Notes under the pieces: model-generated | Database searches by the model: none | What the model was told of the DNA's origin: nothing | What the model saw: only the letters and a program-made list of their open reading frames with translations | Shown here: positions 19,563-28,484 of the stretch, piece by piece | How the letters are laid out: the number at the start of each line of letters is the position of its first letter | Numbering within the stretch: the stretch's first letter is position 1 | Source: Paraburkholderia adhaesiva | Lineage (GTDB): Bacteria; Pseudomonadota; Gammaproteobacteria; Burkholderiales; Burkholderiaceae | Direction: 5' to 3' | Assembly (NCBI RefSeq): GCF_021390575.1 | Contig: NZ_JAJEJQ010000004.1 | Location: 310,001-374,000, forward strand | DNA: 64,000 nucleotides | Translations under genes and position numbers: made by a program

Positions 19563-19857
19563 CTCTTGCCTAATATTTTACGAATGCTGCGAACTTTGCG
19601 CCATCGCTTTTTGTGCGATGTTTGGTCAGCCGCCCTCGGCATTTCGCCGCGGCACTGAGGGATGGCGTTGCATCCTCCAGTTGCTGATCGATCTGGTCCC
19701 CACGGCCTCTCTGGAGGCCGCCGGGGCGCTTCCCGTGCCAGCTGTCTTGCCTCCCTCTCTTCGCGCCTGATGCCGTTTCTGGGTGAAGCACGCTGGCCCG
19801 AAGGGGGTGAACCGCCCCGGGTTTTGTGGAGGCTCCAACTCTTGAGAGAATGGAGCC

Positions 19858-19925
19858 ATGAACAAGAAGACAACCAAGTTTTCCCCGGAAGTGCGCGAGC
19901 GCGCAGTGCGTCTGGTACGCGACCT
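19858..19925 (+). pseudogene. IS3 OrfA stub
   Basis: Encodes MNKKTTKFSPEVRERAVRLV, the typical OrfA start, and then changes abruptly to unrelated sequence. The helix-turn-helix and leucine zipper are lost. Confidence 0.7.
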
Positions 19926-19983
19926 TTGCTTCAGCAAGGGCTTTTCCAACACGGTTTGGAGTTTGAGGCTTAACTGAGAGGGA

Positions 19984-20132
19984 ATGCGTCGGAAAAGCGA
20001 AGCTGAAATGAAGGGAACGATTGCTGACGGCGAGGCTCGCGAACGGCTGATCATCTGGATCCGCCGCCGTATGGCCGAGTTCGGTATTTCCATCGAGGCG
20101 CTACGAGGCGAAGTTGAACACGGAGAACGATG
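19984..20132 (+). pseudogene. Short ORF inserted within the IS3 remnant
   Basis: 49 codons (MRRKSEAEMKGTIADGEARE, then IIWIRRRMAEFGISIEAL). The helix WIRRRMAEFGIS loosely resembles the oligomerisation segment of Burkholderia H-NS-like proteins; this is weak inference. Its 3' end runs into the orfB piece, so it is a fragment, possibly brought in with the deletion that removed orfA. Confidence 0.3.
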
Positions 20133-20383
20133 AGATTGCCGACTGGCTGCTGCGTATCACGGGCTGCCATCGCAACTGGGGCTTTCTGCTGTGCTACTTC
20201 TACCTGCGTAACGTGAAGGGATTCGGCTGGAACCACAAGCGCATTTACCGGATTTACCGCGAGCTCGAACTGAACCTGCGTATCAAGCCGAAGAAGCGCC
20301 TGGTGCGGGAGAGGCCACAGCCGCTGTCGGTGCCGCAGGCCATCAATGAGGTGTGGTCGATGGACTTTCTATGGTCCACCCGC

Positions 20384-20628
20384 AAATCGCAAGCGCAGAC
20401 TGGTGGCGGTAGACGACTCGCGTTTATCTATCCGGCCTGTAGTGACCCGGGTACAAATGGGTCTGGCCTGCATGATGTAGTCGCACGCCTCCGTCCCAAT
20501 TAATGCATCGGCATGTTGACTGCCGGAAGTCCAGACGGGTTTGGGGAGGCGACGGTTGGTCGTTTGCGCCATGCTGTTTCGCTGCGCGAGTTGCGGAAGG
20601 TAATTGCGATCAGGATGCCCGCCGGTCC
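20384..20628 (-). ncRNA. Candidate guide (seek/bridge) RNA region of the IS1111-type element
   Basis: In IS1111-group elements the guide RNA that pairs with target and donor DNA is encoded in the non-coding part downstream of the transposase. This element has its long non-coding segment exactly there. I have not folded it or matched a loop to the flanks, so the assignment rests on position only. Confidence 0.35.
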
Positions 20629-21654
20629 TCAGGCGCGGTACCGTAGCTGAAATTCACTGCCACGGCGCATGACAGCCCATGCAATGCGGACGAGCTTGTT
20701 TGCGAGCGCGCAGATCGCAATGTGTATGTGCCTGCGGTCGGCGAGTTGAAGCAGCCAACGCTGGATCGGGTCGTTGGGGTGCTTATCTTTCCATACCCAT
20801 AACGCTCGCGCTCCCTGCACGAACAGGCGACGCAGATAACTGTTGCCTCGCTTTGTGATGCCCAGCAGGCGTGGCTTGCCGCCGGTTGTGTGCTGCTGGG
20901 GTACGAGTCCCACCCAGGCCGCGAGATCGCGAGCCCGCCTGAATGTCGATGCGTCACCGATAGCCGAAACGATGGCAGTCGATAGCCGGACGCCAACGCC
21001 AGGAATAGTCTGAAGGCGCCGGCAAAGCTCGCTCTCACGAGACAGACGCGTGATCCGGTTGTTCATCTGCTCGAGGGTTGCTTCCGTGCTGTTCCACATA
21101 TCGAGCAGCATGCGTCCGAGGTCACGCATCATGGGCGTCAGTCCCGAGTCATCGTTCTCGAGTAGCGTCGGCAACGTGGCGCGCAAAGCGTAGAATCCCT
21201 GTGCGATCTCGATACCGCGATCGAGCAGCAGCCCACGAATCTGATTCGTCAATGCGAGGCGCTGCTGGAGCATCCGCTCACGGGCACGATGCAGAGCCTG
21301 CACATCCATCTGTTCCTCTGTCTTGACTGGCACAAACCGCATGGTCGGGAGTCTGACAGCTTCTGCAATCGCCTGGGCATCGTTGAAGTCGTTCTTCTGG
21401 GACTTGACGAACGGCTTGACGTAGTGGGCTGGCAAGAGCCTGACTTCGTGTCCAAGGATCTGGAATTTGCGGGCCAGATACTGCGATCCGCAACATGTTT
21501 CGATACCGACAAGACATGGCGGATGTTGTGCCATGAACTGCAGTAGTTGGCTGCGGCCGAGCTTCTCGCGCAACACGACTTTACCGCTGCCATCACAGCC
21601 GACGATGTGAAACCAGCGCTTGCCCAGGTCGATCCCTAAAGTTACCGAGTTCAT
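20629..21654 (-). CDS. IS110/IS1111-family transposase
   Basis: 341 residues from ATG (MNSVTLGIDLGKRWFHIVG). The N-terminal DEDD domain shows GIDLGK, GIETCCGS and KNDFNDAQAIAEA. The C-terminal Tnp20 domain shows PGVGVRLSTAIVSAIGD and KRGNSYLRRLF, with the conserved serine. It acts as an RNA-guided DNA recombinase in current understanding of the family. Intact length, so possibly active. An in-frame upstream ATG would read through the terminal repeat and is unlikely. Confidence 0.9.
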   Translation of the reverse strand: MNSVTLGIDLGKRWFHIVGCDGSGKVVLREKLGRSQLLQFMAQHPPCLVGIETCCGSQYLARKFQILGHEVRLLPAHYVKPFVKSQKNDFNDAQAIAEAVRLPTMRFVPVKTEEQMDVQALHRARERMLQQRLALTNQIRGLLLDRGIEIAQGFYALRATLPTLLENDDSGLTPMMRDLGRMLLDMWNSTEATLEQMNNRITRLSRESELCRRLQTIPGVGVRLSTAIVSAIGDASTFRRARDLAAWVGLVPQQHTTGGKPRLLGITKRGNSYLRRLFVQGARALWVWKDKHPNDPIQRWLLQLADRRHIHIAICALANKLVRIAWAVMRRGSEFQLRYRA

Positions 21655-21910
21655 GGCAGCCTCCGTGGTCACTGTGCCGCTAGGATAGAAGAAGCGGGTG
21701 GACCATACCATTAATGCATGACCAGCTGGTTGACGGGCGCAGTATCCGGACGCTGAACGTGATTGATGATTTCAATCGCGAGGCGCTGGGCATCGAGGTA
21801 GATTTCTCGCTGCCATCGGAGCGGGTGATTCGCACGCTGAAGCAGCATATGGAATGGCGAGGCAAGCCGAAGGTCATCCGGTGCGACAAGGTACTAACTG
21901 CAAGTGCTTG

Positions 21911-22107
21911 TCAGAGAAAAGGCGACAGTCATCCTGACGCTATCAGAAATAGCGCTGTCGTTAAAAGAGCATTCAACGCTTCCCAGCCAGTTCCGCGTTC
22001 AAAGGGCGTGACAGCTCAGCATAGTAGAAACAAGATCCGGGCGACGTGCGCCGGTCTTCACTGTACTTAAAACAGCTTGAGGGCCCAGCGGAAGGTCCGA
22101 GCATTAT
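21911..22107 (-). ncRNA. Candidate guide RNA region of the second IS110-family element
   Basis: The only non-coding segment long enough for a guide RNA lies after the transposase stop. It includes a possible stem (GACGCTATCAGAAATAGCG). Position-based inference only. Confidence 0.3.
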
Positions 22108-23403
22108 CTACGAGGTCAGTGGCGTAGCCCCTGCCTCAACGGCCCTACTGATAGGGATCGATCCGCTGGGTAAGCTTTGTTCGTGAAACCGTCGATAGGG
22201 CTGGCCCGTCTTAACGATGCTGTATGCAACGCGGGCCATCTTCGCTGCGACAGCAGTCAGCGCCTTTCGGCGCAAGTCTGCATTTCCCGGATCGGGGCGA
22301 ATGTATCGATCATATTTGTCTTTGAATGCGTTCTCGCGAACGCGAATTGCCACCTGCCCGGCCAACCAGAATGCCAATCGCAAACGAGCGTTTCCACGCT
22401 TTGAGAGCTGCTCCCGACCGCGTTGAGTACCGGATTGTTGTTTGGCCAAATCGAAACCACAGTATTTGAGAAACTGTCGGTGATGAGCAAAACGCCTGAT
22501 GTCACCGACTTCCGCCAGCACGGTCAGCGCAATGATCGGACCGACTCCCGGCAGGCTTATCAGTTGCTCGTAATCTTTGTTGGAGGCCAGAACCTGTTCG
22601 GCACGCTGCTCAAGATCTCGACGCAAATCGTTCAGATGCTGAGCCTGCCGCAGCGATATACGAAATGTTTCGACAGCCAGACAATCCGGGGCATGTGGCA
22701 AAGCGGCAGAGTGCTCTGCCATATGCCAGATCTCCGTTAGTTTGGCCGTCTTCTCGACCTTTCTGCCGACCAAATCCCAGGCCTGGCGAATGAAGGCGTC
22801 CCTGGTAAGCTGACGGACATGAGCGGGTGTGGGAAATTCCAGCATGAAGCGGAGCCACCATTCGATACGCGTGGTCTGCCAATACCGGTGCATCTCGGGA
22901 AAATACAGTGGCAGATGGTGATTGACGATTGCGTGCAATACCTTGGTCCTTGCGCGGGTAACCTGATAGTAGGTTTTGGACAGCTCCTGCAGGTCATGAT
23001 GTCCCGCGACCATTGGATCGACGTATCGCATCACCAGCCCATGTTTGAGCATCTCAAGGATGACCGATGCGTCCTTCGGATCATTCTTGTCCCACGAATT
23101 GAACTTCGCCTCCCGATATCGAGCTTGTGCGACTGAGGACACAATCACAACATCAACGCCGGCGACGAGCAGACGATGTGCAAGGGCGCGGTGATAGTCC
23201 CCTGTGGGTTCGAGTGCGGCACGCCACGGACCAGGCCTCGCACGGATAAACTCCACCAGGCGATCAAAGTCCGGTGCACTGTTACTCATCCGGAATCGTC
23301 GCTGCTCGCCAGTAGACAATTCAATGAAAACGGCGTTCGAGCGCCGCGCTATATCGACGGCTAGCAAGTGCGGTTTGGTCGTAGTATCCATAGTGTCAGC
23401 CAT
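22108..23403 (-). CDS. IS110-family transposase
   Basis: 431 residues from the ATG preceded by GGAGGA (MADTMDTTTKPHLLAVDIAR); a longer in-frame start 63 bases upstream lacks this site. The DEDD domain shows LLAVDIAR, ALEPTGDYH and WDKNDPKDASVILEML. The Tnp20 domain shows LISLPGVGPIIALTVLAEVGD and SKRGNARLRLAFW. Intact-looking and different in sequence from the neighbouring IS1111-type transposase. Confidence 0.9.
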   Translation of the reverse strand: MADTMDTTTKPHLLAVDIARRSNAVFIELSTGEQRRFRMSNSAPDFDRLVEFIRARPGPWRAALEPTGDYHRALAHRLLVAGVDVVIVSSVAQARYREAKFNSWDKNDPKDASVILEMLKHGLVMRYVDPMVAGHHDLQELSKTYYQVTRARTKVLHAIVNHHLPLYFPEMHRYWQTTRIEWWLRFMLEFPTPAHVRQLTRDAFIRQAWDLVGRKVEKTAKLTEIWHMAEHSAALPHAPDCLAVETFRISLRQAQHLNDLRRDLEQRAEQVLASNKDYEQLISLPGVGPIIALTVLAEVGDIRRFAHHRQFLKYCGFDLAKQQSGTQRGREQLSKRGNARLRLAFWLAGQVAIRVRENAFKDKYDRYIRPDPGNADLRRKALTAVAAKMARVAYSIVKTGQPYRRFHEQSLPSGSIPISRAVEAGATPLTS

Positions 23404-23760
23404 CTTGGCGTCCTCCTCAGGTCCCAGAGAAACCTCAGGATGCCTGGTGTCTTGTTTGGCTGACAATCATTCTGCACTTACTACGGCCCGGAATATCTGA
23501 GCGCGGCCATCGTGACGTGGACGCACAAGCAAGGCATCCGGCTGGAATACATCGAGCCGGGCAAGCCGCAGCAGAACGCGTATATCGAACGGTTCAACCG
23601 GACCGCGCGATACGAATGGCTGTCGCAGTATCTGTGGGAAGACCGGGAGCAGGTTCGCGAAGCGGCGGCCGACTGGATGTGGACTTACAATCACGAGCGC
23701 CCGAATATGGCATTGGGCGGTTTTACCCCGAAGCAGCGGCTGGCCATGGCCGCTTAGTTT

Positions 23761-24348
23761 CTACTTCTGCCTACCGTGGAAAACGGGGGCATTACCCGGG
23801 CTTCCGTCCTCCGATTCCTTGACGAGGTAAAAATGATCGCCCATGGATCGAATCGATTTGTCAGGAGTAGCTGCTTTGTGCAGTTCCGCATCGGTTGGAT
23901 CGTAGTTCAACGTATAGGCGACGCCAGGCGATAGCGGTACCGCATCCAGCCCCCAACTCCAGCTTTGAAAGGCGCGCCCATGAGAAGGCGAGAAATGGAG
24001 CTCCATCTCGTGCGGGTATTTGACCAGGAGAAAATGAAGGCGTTCGGAGTCCAAGCCCATGGCCAACAGACCCAAAATCAAAGCCCCGGTAAGCAACGGC
24101 CCTGCAAAAGCGGAAGCGGCGCGACGCCATCGACGACGAACCGCGTTCCATATGATCCCGACAAATAACGCAATCAGGAGTACAGGTAGTAGAAGAACTT
24201 GGACAAGGAACATGCATAGCATCCATTTACCGAACTCCCACAGTGCGAAGTTCAGTACGGCGAATCCGAGCCACCATGCAAGATGGAGCATTGAAAATCG
24301 GTCAGCGACCGTAGAGGGTGAAGCAGTGTTCGATGGCATCGAATTCAT
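23761..24348 (-). CDS. Hypothetical membrane protein whose tail is encoded by the IS3 end
   Basis: 195 residues. Three hydrophobic segments (LAWWLGFAVLNFALW, MLCMFLVQVLLLPVLLIALFVGIIW, AGPLLTGALILGLLAMG) precede a soluble part beginning LHFLLVKYPHEMELHF. The last twelve codons (GNAPVFHGRQK and stop) coincide with the terminal repeat of the IS3 remnant, so the original C-terminus was probably replaced on insertion. Function unknown. Confidence 0.6.
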   Translation of the reverse strand: MNSMPSNTASPSTVADRFSMLHLAWWLGFAVLNFALWEFGKWMLCMFLVQVLLLPVLLIALFVGIIWNAVRRRWRRAASAFAGPLLTGALILGLLAMGLDSERLHFLLVKYPHEMELHFSPSHGRAFQSWSWGLDAVPLSPGVAYTLNYDPTDAELHKAATPDKSIRSMGDHFYLVKESEDGSPGNAPVFHGRQK

Positions 24349-24463
24349 AGCAGGCTGCTCAAGAAAACGAGGCGTCGTCTACAAGGCCATGTTTCTCGTT
24401 GTAGATATTTGGGATTTGCCAAGACAACCAATGAATTGTATTAGCCGAGCCACGCCGCCCGTT

Positions 24464-25522
24464 CTAGTCGCATTGGTACACCACACGGGCGCGGTCAAAC
24501 CGGCGCGCCACGATGTCTTGCTCGCGCATCATGACGAAATAGGCTCCCGGGCCGGCTATGCCCGCGTGCCGGTCTACGCCGATCTGGAGAACAAGATGCC
24601 AATCCTTTGCGGATGCCAACAGTGCCTCGGCTTCCTCGGTCTCCCATTGCGTATAGGTCAGACCGTGGTCCGCCCACTCGCTGCGCGCTTGCAGGCCGTT
24701 CTGCAACGGCTGCGGGAAGCCGCCCAGTTGATGATTGTTCCGGCAGGCCATGTCCGGCCTCCCGAACTGGTCAAGCCATTCGTCATAGGTCTCGTACAAA
24801 TCATCGTCATCGAACGAGAATGCATCCCAGGACTTGTCGTTGAACGGCATCGGGGTTAAAACGCATTGTGGTGTAATCGCCGCTGCCCGAAAGACGCACG
24901 ACCATTCATCATCCGAAATCGAAGCGAGGGCCGCCGGCACTTCCAACCGTGCTAACTGAGAGGTGTCAGTGGTATCCCACATCACCAACCAGCCCACCGA
25001 ATCATCAGGGCAACAGCTGTCAGCCATTTCCCACATGTCGTAAAACACGAGCAGACGCCCTTCGTCAGGAAGCGAAACGTCAAACCCCGGCTCTCTTGAT
25101 AAGGTAGCCAGATCAAACTGGCCAAAGAACGCCATGGGAAACGGCTGGGTCACTGCGTCTGCTCTTGCCCTTCGCTCGGCACTTAGACGTTCACACAGCG
25201 CAGGCGTCCTCCAAGAGATCTTCTTGTTCGATTCCATAAGAAGGCGTTCCGCTTCTTGACGATGATCCTCTGCCTTCCGGATAGCATCTGGATAAGCCGG
25301 TCGCCTAGGCCACGTGGTGCCATATGGCAAGTCGGGCCGCCCGCCGATCTTGGAAGCCCCCAGTGGAATAGCGATTTCGTCCCTCGCCTGGGTCGTCAAC
25401 AGGATCGCGGGACGCGCCTGCGCGGCCAGCCGGTCCACAAGGTGATCGGGCAAGCCTGTCTGGGCAAGCGAGCGACGGAACGACGCCACATCTGTCGGAA
25501 GAGCTACGGCGGTCATGCGCAT
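24464..25522 (-). CDS. DUF1963 (YwqG-like) protein
   Basis: 352 residues. The pattern KIGGRPDLPYGTTWP, then FFGQFDLATL, EGRLLVFYDM, and near the C-terminus GGFPQPLQNG and WHLVLQIGVD matches DUF1963 proteins, cytoplasmic folds of unknown role often found near toxin/immunity genes. The next gene upstream on this strand ends 4 bases before its start, so the two are co-transcribed. No signal peptide. Confidence 0.8.
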   Translation of the reverse strand: MRMTAVALPTDVASFRRSLAQTGLPDHLVDRLAAQARPAILLTTQARDEIAIPLGASKIGGRPDLPYGTTWPRRPAYPDAIRKAEDHRQEAERLLMESNKKISWRTPALCERLSAERRARADAVTQPFPMAFFGQFDLATLSREPGFDVSLPDEGRLLVFYDMWEMADSCCPDDSVGWLVMWDTTDTSQLARLEVPAALASISDDEWSCVFRAAAITPQCVLTPMPFNDKSWDAFSFDDDDLYETYDEWLDQFGRPDMACRNNHQLGGFPQPLQNGLQARSEWADHGLTYTQWETEEAEALLASAKDWHLVLQIGVDRHAGIAGPGAYFVMMREQDIVARRFDRARVVYQCD

Positions 25523-25526
25523 ATCT

Positions 25527-26243
25527 CTATATGTTGCAGTAAACGACAGCGGGGCTCGGATCCACCATGTCGCCGCCGAGCACGTCCCATGCTGGCTGGT
25601 TGGCGGGGTGGTCGGGCTGATAGATCAGCGTGAGGAGATGCTGGCCCCAGAGCTGCAGGCCCACATACCCGGCGGCAAAATCCTGCTCGCGAGACCGCCA
25701 TGCCTGCAACGATGCAGCGCGGCTGCACTGTGGGCATGGCAAGGCCGTCTGTCCCTTGGACGCCACCGGCGCTTTACACCAGGCAGTCAGCGCATCGTCC
25801 AGCCGCCCAGTGGCCTCGCCACCCAGTTCGATGTCTGTGTCGCAATGAGGGCAACTCGCGCGGAATCCACCCTCAAAATTGAAAAAGAGTCCTTCTCCGC
25901 TGGGCTCATCGACGGCGTCAGGCTGCAAGGTGATAACGCCCGCGGCATCGCTTTGCCAATGGAATCCGACGACATGGATTTCGATCCCCGTTACGATGGG
26001 ATAGATATTCGAATTCTTACCCTCGTGCCCACCTACTACGATCCGAGAGCCACCGGGAGGATGATTCGGCAGATCATTGAGCCGATCAAAGCCTCGGTAG
26101 TCCTCTCGCACCGGAAAGGCTGACCTGGACAGGCAAACGTCCGAACGAAGCGTGGGCAGGATCACGCCATGGTCAACGAGGCGTCGGTAGCACTTCCATG
26201 CCACGTCGTAGGCGGCATCCCATGACACCTTGGTGTCTACCAA
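25527..26243 (-). CDS. Hypothetical zinc-ribbon-like protein, probably 5'-truncated by IS3
   Basis: The frame begins at a TTG (VDTKVSWDAAYDVAWKCYRR) only a few bases from the IS3 terminal repeat, and open sequence continues into that repeat, so the native start may be lost. Two CPxC pairs (SCPHCDTD and PCPQCSRA, about 55 residues apart) suggest a zinc ribbon. It precedes the DUF1963 gene by 4 bases and is probably co-expressed. Function unknown. Confidence 0.6.
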   Translation of the reverse strand: MVDTKVSWDAAYDVAWKCYRRLVDHGVILPTLRSDVCLSRSAFPVREDYRGFDRLNDLPNHPPGGSRIVVGGHEGKNSNIYPIVTGIEIHVVGFHWQSDAAGVITLQPDAVDEPSGEGLFFNFEGGFRASCPHCDTDIELGGEATGRLDDALTAWCKAPVASKGQTALPCPQCSRAASLQAWRSREQDFAAGYVGLQLWGQHLLTLIYQPDHPANQPAWDVLGGDMVDPSPAVVYCNI

Positions 26244-26312
26244 GGAGGTATAGAGGTGGCCTCACTCGTTCGGACAGTCATCTGAGATTTTTAAGTGGAA
26301 CGTCCGAGGCAA

Positions 26313-27143
26313 TCATGCTGCCGATTTGATCGCAGGCAGCGTCGCGAAGTATGCCTCATCCGGGGTCTGATCCGCCAGGCTCGAATGGGGCCGTTTCCGG
26401 TTGTACAGCTCGACGTATTCGCCGATGGAGCGCCGGGCATGGCTGACCGACTCGTACGCTTTCAGGTAGACCTCTTCGTACTTGATGCTGCGCCACACCC
26501 GTTCGACGAACACGTTGTCGCGCCAGGCCCCTTTGCCGTCCATCGACAGCCGCACGCCCCGGCTCAGCACCGCCTCGGTGAACGCGCCCGCCGTGAACTG
26601 GCTACCCTGATCGGTGTTCACGATGTCGGGCAGTCCGTAGCGGGCGAACGCCTCTTCCAGCGCCTCGACGGCGTGCGTGGCTTCCAGCGTGATGGCGACC
26701 CGGTACGCGAGAATCTTGCGGCTCGCCCAGTCCACCACTGCCGTCAGGTACACGAAGCCGCGCGCCATCGGAATGTACGTCGTGTCGAGGGCGAACACCT
26801 GATTGGCACGCTCGATCTTCATGCCGCGCAGCAGGTACGGCCAGATCTTGTGCTGCGCGTTGCGGCGGCTCGTGTTCGGCTTGCAGTACAGCGCCTCGAC
26901 GCCCATGCGCTTCATCAGCGTGCGTACGCGACGGCGACCCACCTCATGGCCTTCCCGGCGCAACAGGCGCGCCAGCATCCGCGCCCCTGCAAATGGGAAC
27001 TCCATGTGCAGTTCGTCGATTCGCCGCATCAGCAACTGATCGACCTCGCTGACCGGCTGCGCCCGGTAATATGCGCTCGATCTCGCGATGCCAACCAGTC
27101 GCGTCTGTCGCGAAACCGGCAGCGCATGCGTACAGTCAATCAT
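26313..27143 (-). CDS. IS3 OrfB transposase
   Basis: 276 residues from the ATG overlapping the orfA stop (MIDCTHALPVSRQTRLVGIA). The integrase core shows VFALDTTYIPMARGFVYLTA (first Asp), DIVNTDQGSQF (second Asp) and NVFVERVWRSIKYEEVYL (Glu). A longer open frame upstream would be used by -1 frameshifting from orfA. All catalytic residues are present. Confidence 0.9.
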   Translation of the reverse strand: MIDCTHALPVSRQTRLVGIARSSAYYRAQPVSEVDQLLMRRIDELHMEFPFAGARMLARLLRREGHEVGRRRVRTLMKRMGVEALYCKPNTSRRNAQHKIWPYLLRGMKIERANQVFALDTTYIPMARGFVYLTAVVDWASRKILAYRVAITLEATHAVEALEEAFARYGLPDIVNTDQGSQFTAGAFTEAVLSRGVRLSMDGKGAWRDNVFVERVWRSIKYEEVYLKAYESVSHARRSIGEYVELYNRKRPHSSLADQTPDEAYFATLPAIKSAA

Positions 27144-27448
27144 CGCTTTGCGCTCAGCAGTCCGGCTTTGCCGAGCGCTCCTGACAAAAAATCGTTCTCC
27201 AGCGTCAACTGCCCGATCTTCGCGTGCAGCGTTTTCACGTCCACCGGCGGATCGCTCGACGGTGCACCTGTCGCACCAAACACGTCTGCCGCACGCTCCT
27301 GCAACTGCCGCTTCCATTCCGTGATCTGGTTCGGATGTACATCAAACTGCTGTGCCAGTTCGGCCAGCGTGCGCTCACCTTTGACCGCTGCCAGTGCCAC
27401 TTTCGCTTTGAACGCCGCTGAGTGCGTCCGTCGGGTTCTCTTCGTCAT
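27140..27448 (-). CDS. IS3 OrfA
   Basis: 102 residues (MTKRTRRTHSAAFKAKVALA) with the helix-turn-helix (LAELAQQFDVHPNQITEWKR) and a coiled region (VKTLHAKIGQLTLENDFLS) that mediates multimerisation with OrfB. Its TGA overlaps the orfB ATG (ATGA). In the family, OrfA and the OrfAB frameshift product bind the terminal repeats and catalyse transposition. Confidence 0.9.
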   Translation of the reverse strand: MTKRTRRTHSAAFKAKVALAAVKGERTLAELAQQFDVHPNQITEWKRQLQERAADVFGATGAPSSDPPVDVKTLHAKIGQLTLENDFLSGALGKAGLLSAKR

Positions 27449-27651
27449 TTCCTCGGTTCCTTTGCCAGCATTATCGCTGGCTCAGGCCCCGGCCAAACCA
27501 CTTATCCGACTGTCCGAATTTGCGCGGCCACCTCTGTATTGCGATCACCCATAGCATTTTCTCAAATGGATCAACAAAGCTGAATGCCGGCGACGGCCAG
27601 ACGCGGTTAAACCTGAAAACGCAGCCTTCGATTCGCGCAACGCTCACGGCT

Positions 27652-28482
27652 TCATGGCGTCACGATCTCGTAGTCGTCACCCAGCGTCCGTCCATGACGA
27701 TCCTTTTCGGATCGAAGGAGTTTTGTTTGAATGGTCTGACCGGCGAGTTGGACCGTGGACGGCGCTTGGATACTCCGCTTTCCCCGGCCTGAGGTGACCA
27801 CTTGGCCAAGCAGAACGGCTTCGGATGCGTTGTTACTTGTATAAGTCGTATGAATCAGGACGCGCCCCGTGCGCGCGACCAGAATGACGTACCACGTGCT
27901 TCCATAGATGCTGACCAAAGGCGCCTCGCCATAAACGAGGCGAGCGACGCCGGTTCGAGCAATCCCCACGTGGGTTTTGAGCAGCCCCAAAAAGTAAGAG
28001 CCCGAGATATCGGCGCGTGCAAAACTATCTCGGAGCGCCGCCTGTTGATGCGCGATGCACTCCGCCAAACTATCGAAGTCAGACGGTTGGAATGATGCTG
28101 GTGGGAGATACAACGTATCACCCCGATCATAGTCTCCCGCATAGGCGTATCTCGGCAGGCCGCTGGTATCGAGATGAAGGCCAAGGTCGCGAACGACCGC
28201 GTTCTCATCGCGAAGATAGGGCGAAAGATTATTGTAGTAGCGCTCGTAGTCGATAGCGGCGAGGTCGATGCCCCGATATCGATACCGGATATCTACGGCC
28301 GAGGAGCCAGCCTCATTGGGATCGAAAGGTCGCGCATAAACGACGAATTCGCCATTCGGACATGAAATCTTCGCCACCGGCTGGAAGTTCCTGGCGCGCG
28401 ACAGCGCGGGCCACGCCAAGAGCATCACCGTGAGAATCATAACTACTGGGCGCTGTTTCGCAGCTTTACCAACGTTGTCCAC
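27652..28482 (-). CDS. Hypothetical exported protein
   Basis: 276 residues with a signal peptide (VVMILTVMLLAWPALSRA). The mature part carries ISCPNGEFVVYARPFDPNE near its start and a C-terminal beta-rich section (TWYVILVARTGRVLIHTTYT). It starts 2 bases after the upstream minus-strand frame ends, so the two are one transcript. No family recognised. Confidence 0.6.
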   Translation of the reverse strand: MDNVGKAAKQRPVVMILTVMLLAWPALSRARNFQPVAKISCPNGEFVVYARPFDPNEAGSSAVDIRYRYRGIDLAAIDYERYYNNLSPYLRDENAVVRDLGLHLDTSGLPRYAYAGDYDRGDTLYLPPASFQPSDFDSLAECIAHQQAALRDSFARADISGSYFLGLLKTHVGIARTGVARLVYGEAPLVSIYGSTWYVILVARTGRVLIHTTYTSNNASEAVLLGQVVTSGRGKRSIQAPSTVQLAGQTIQTKLLRSEKDRHGRTLGDDYEIVTP

Positions 28483-28484
28483 AT

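Larger units (their letters stand above)
20371..21706 (-). mobile_element. IS110-family element of the IS1111 type
   Basis: Exact 13-bp inverted repeats bound the element: ATGGTCCACCCGC at the left and GCGGGTGGACCAT at the right. The transposase reads leftwards with about 40 bases before its start and about 245 non-coding bases after its stop, the layout of the IS1111 group, which has (sub)terminal inverted repeats. The insertion splits the IS3 orfB just after the first catalytic Asp. True ends may lie a few bases outside the repeats. Confidence 0.8.
21890..23483 (-). mobile_element. Second IS110-family element
   Basis: Lies between orfB residues RCDN and GPEYL. The ends are imperfect inverted repeats (TACTAACTGCAAGTGCTTG at the left; the reverse complement of the right end begins TAGTAAGTGCAGAATG). 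The long non-coding part is downstream of the transposase stop (about 215 bases), with only about 80 bases or fewer on the start side. Confidence 0.7.
20108..23757 (+). pseudogene. IS3 OrfB transposase in three pieces
   Basis: Piece 1 (to 20370) reads AKLNTENDEIADWLL to EVWSMDFL, including the first catalytic Asp. Piece 2 (21714-21889) continues MHDQLVDGRSIRTLNVIDDF to KVIRCDK. Piece 3 (23484-23757) resumes GPEYLSAAIVTW through QQNAYIERFNRTARYEWL to the stop. Joined, they give an otherwise continuous IS3-type OrfB integrase core with the D, D and E regions. Each gap is filled by an IS110-family element. Confidence 0.8.
19807..23797 (+). mobile_element. IS3-family remnant with two nested IS110-family insertions
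   Basis: The left end (TGAACCGCCCCGGGTTTTG) and right end (reading inward GTAATGCCCCCGTTTTCC) are imperfect inverted repeats. Inside are an orfA stub, an orfB in three pieces, and two minus-strand IS110-family elements that split orfB at two points. About 180 bases between orfA and orfB have been replaced by unrelated sequence. The IS3 itself is dead; the two inserted elements have intact transposases. Confidence 0.75.
26251..27538 (-). mobile_element. Complete IS3-family element
   Basis: Inverted terminal repeats of about 28 bp: the left begins TAGAGGTGGCCTCACTCGTT and the right, read inward, TACAGAGGTGGCCGCGC; both continue to CGGACAGTC. It contains intact orfA and orfB on the minus strand. 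A 3-base duplication (GTA) may flank it. It lies between two minus-strand hypothetical gene groups and may have removed the start of the left one. Confidence 0.85.
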
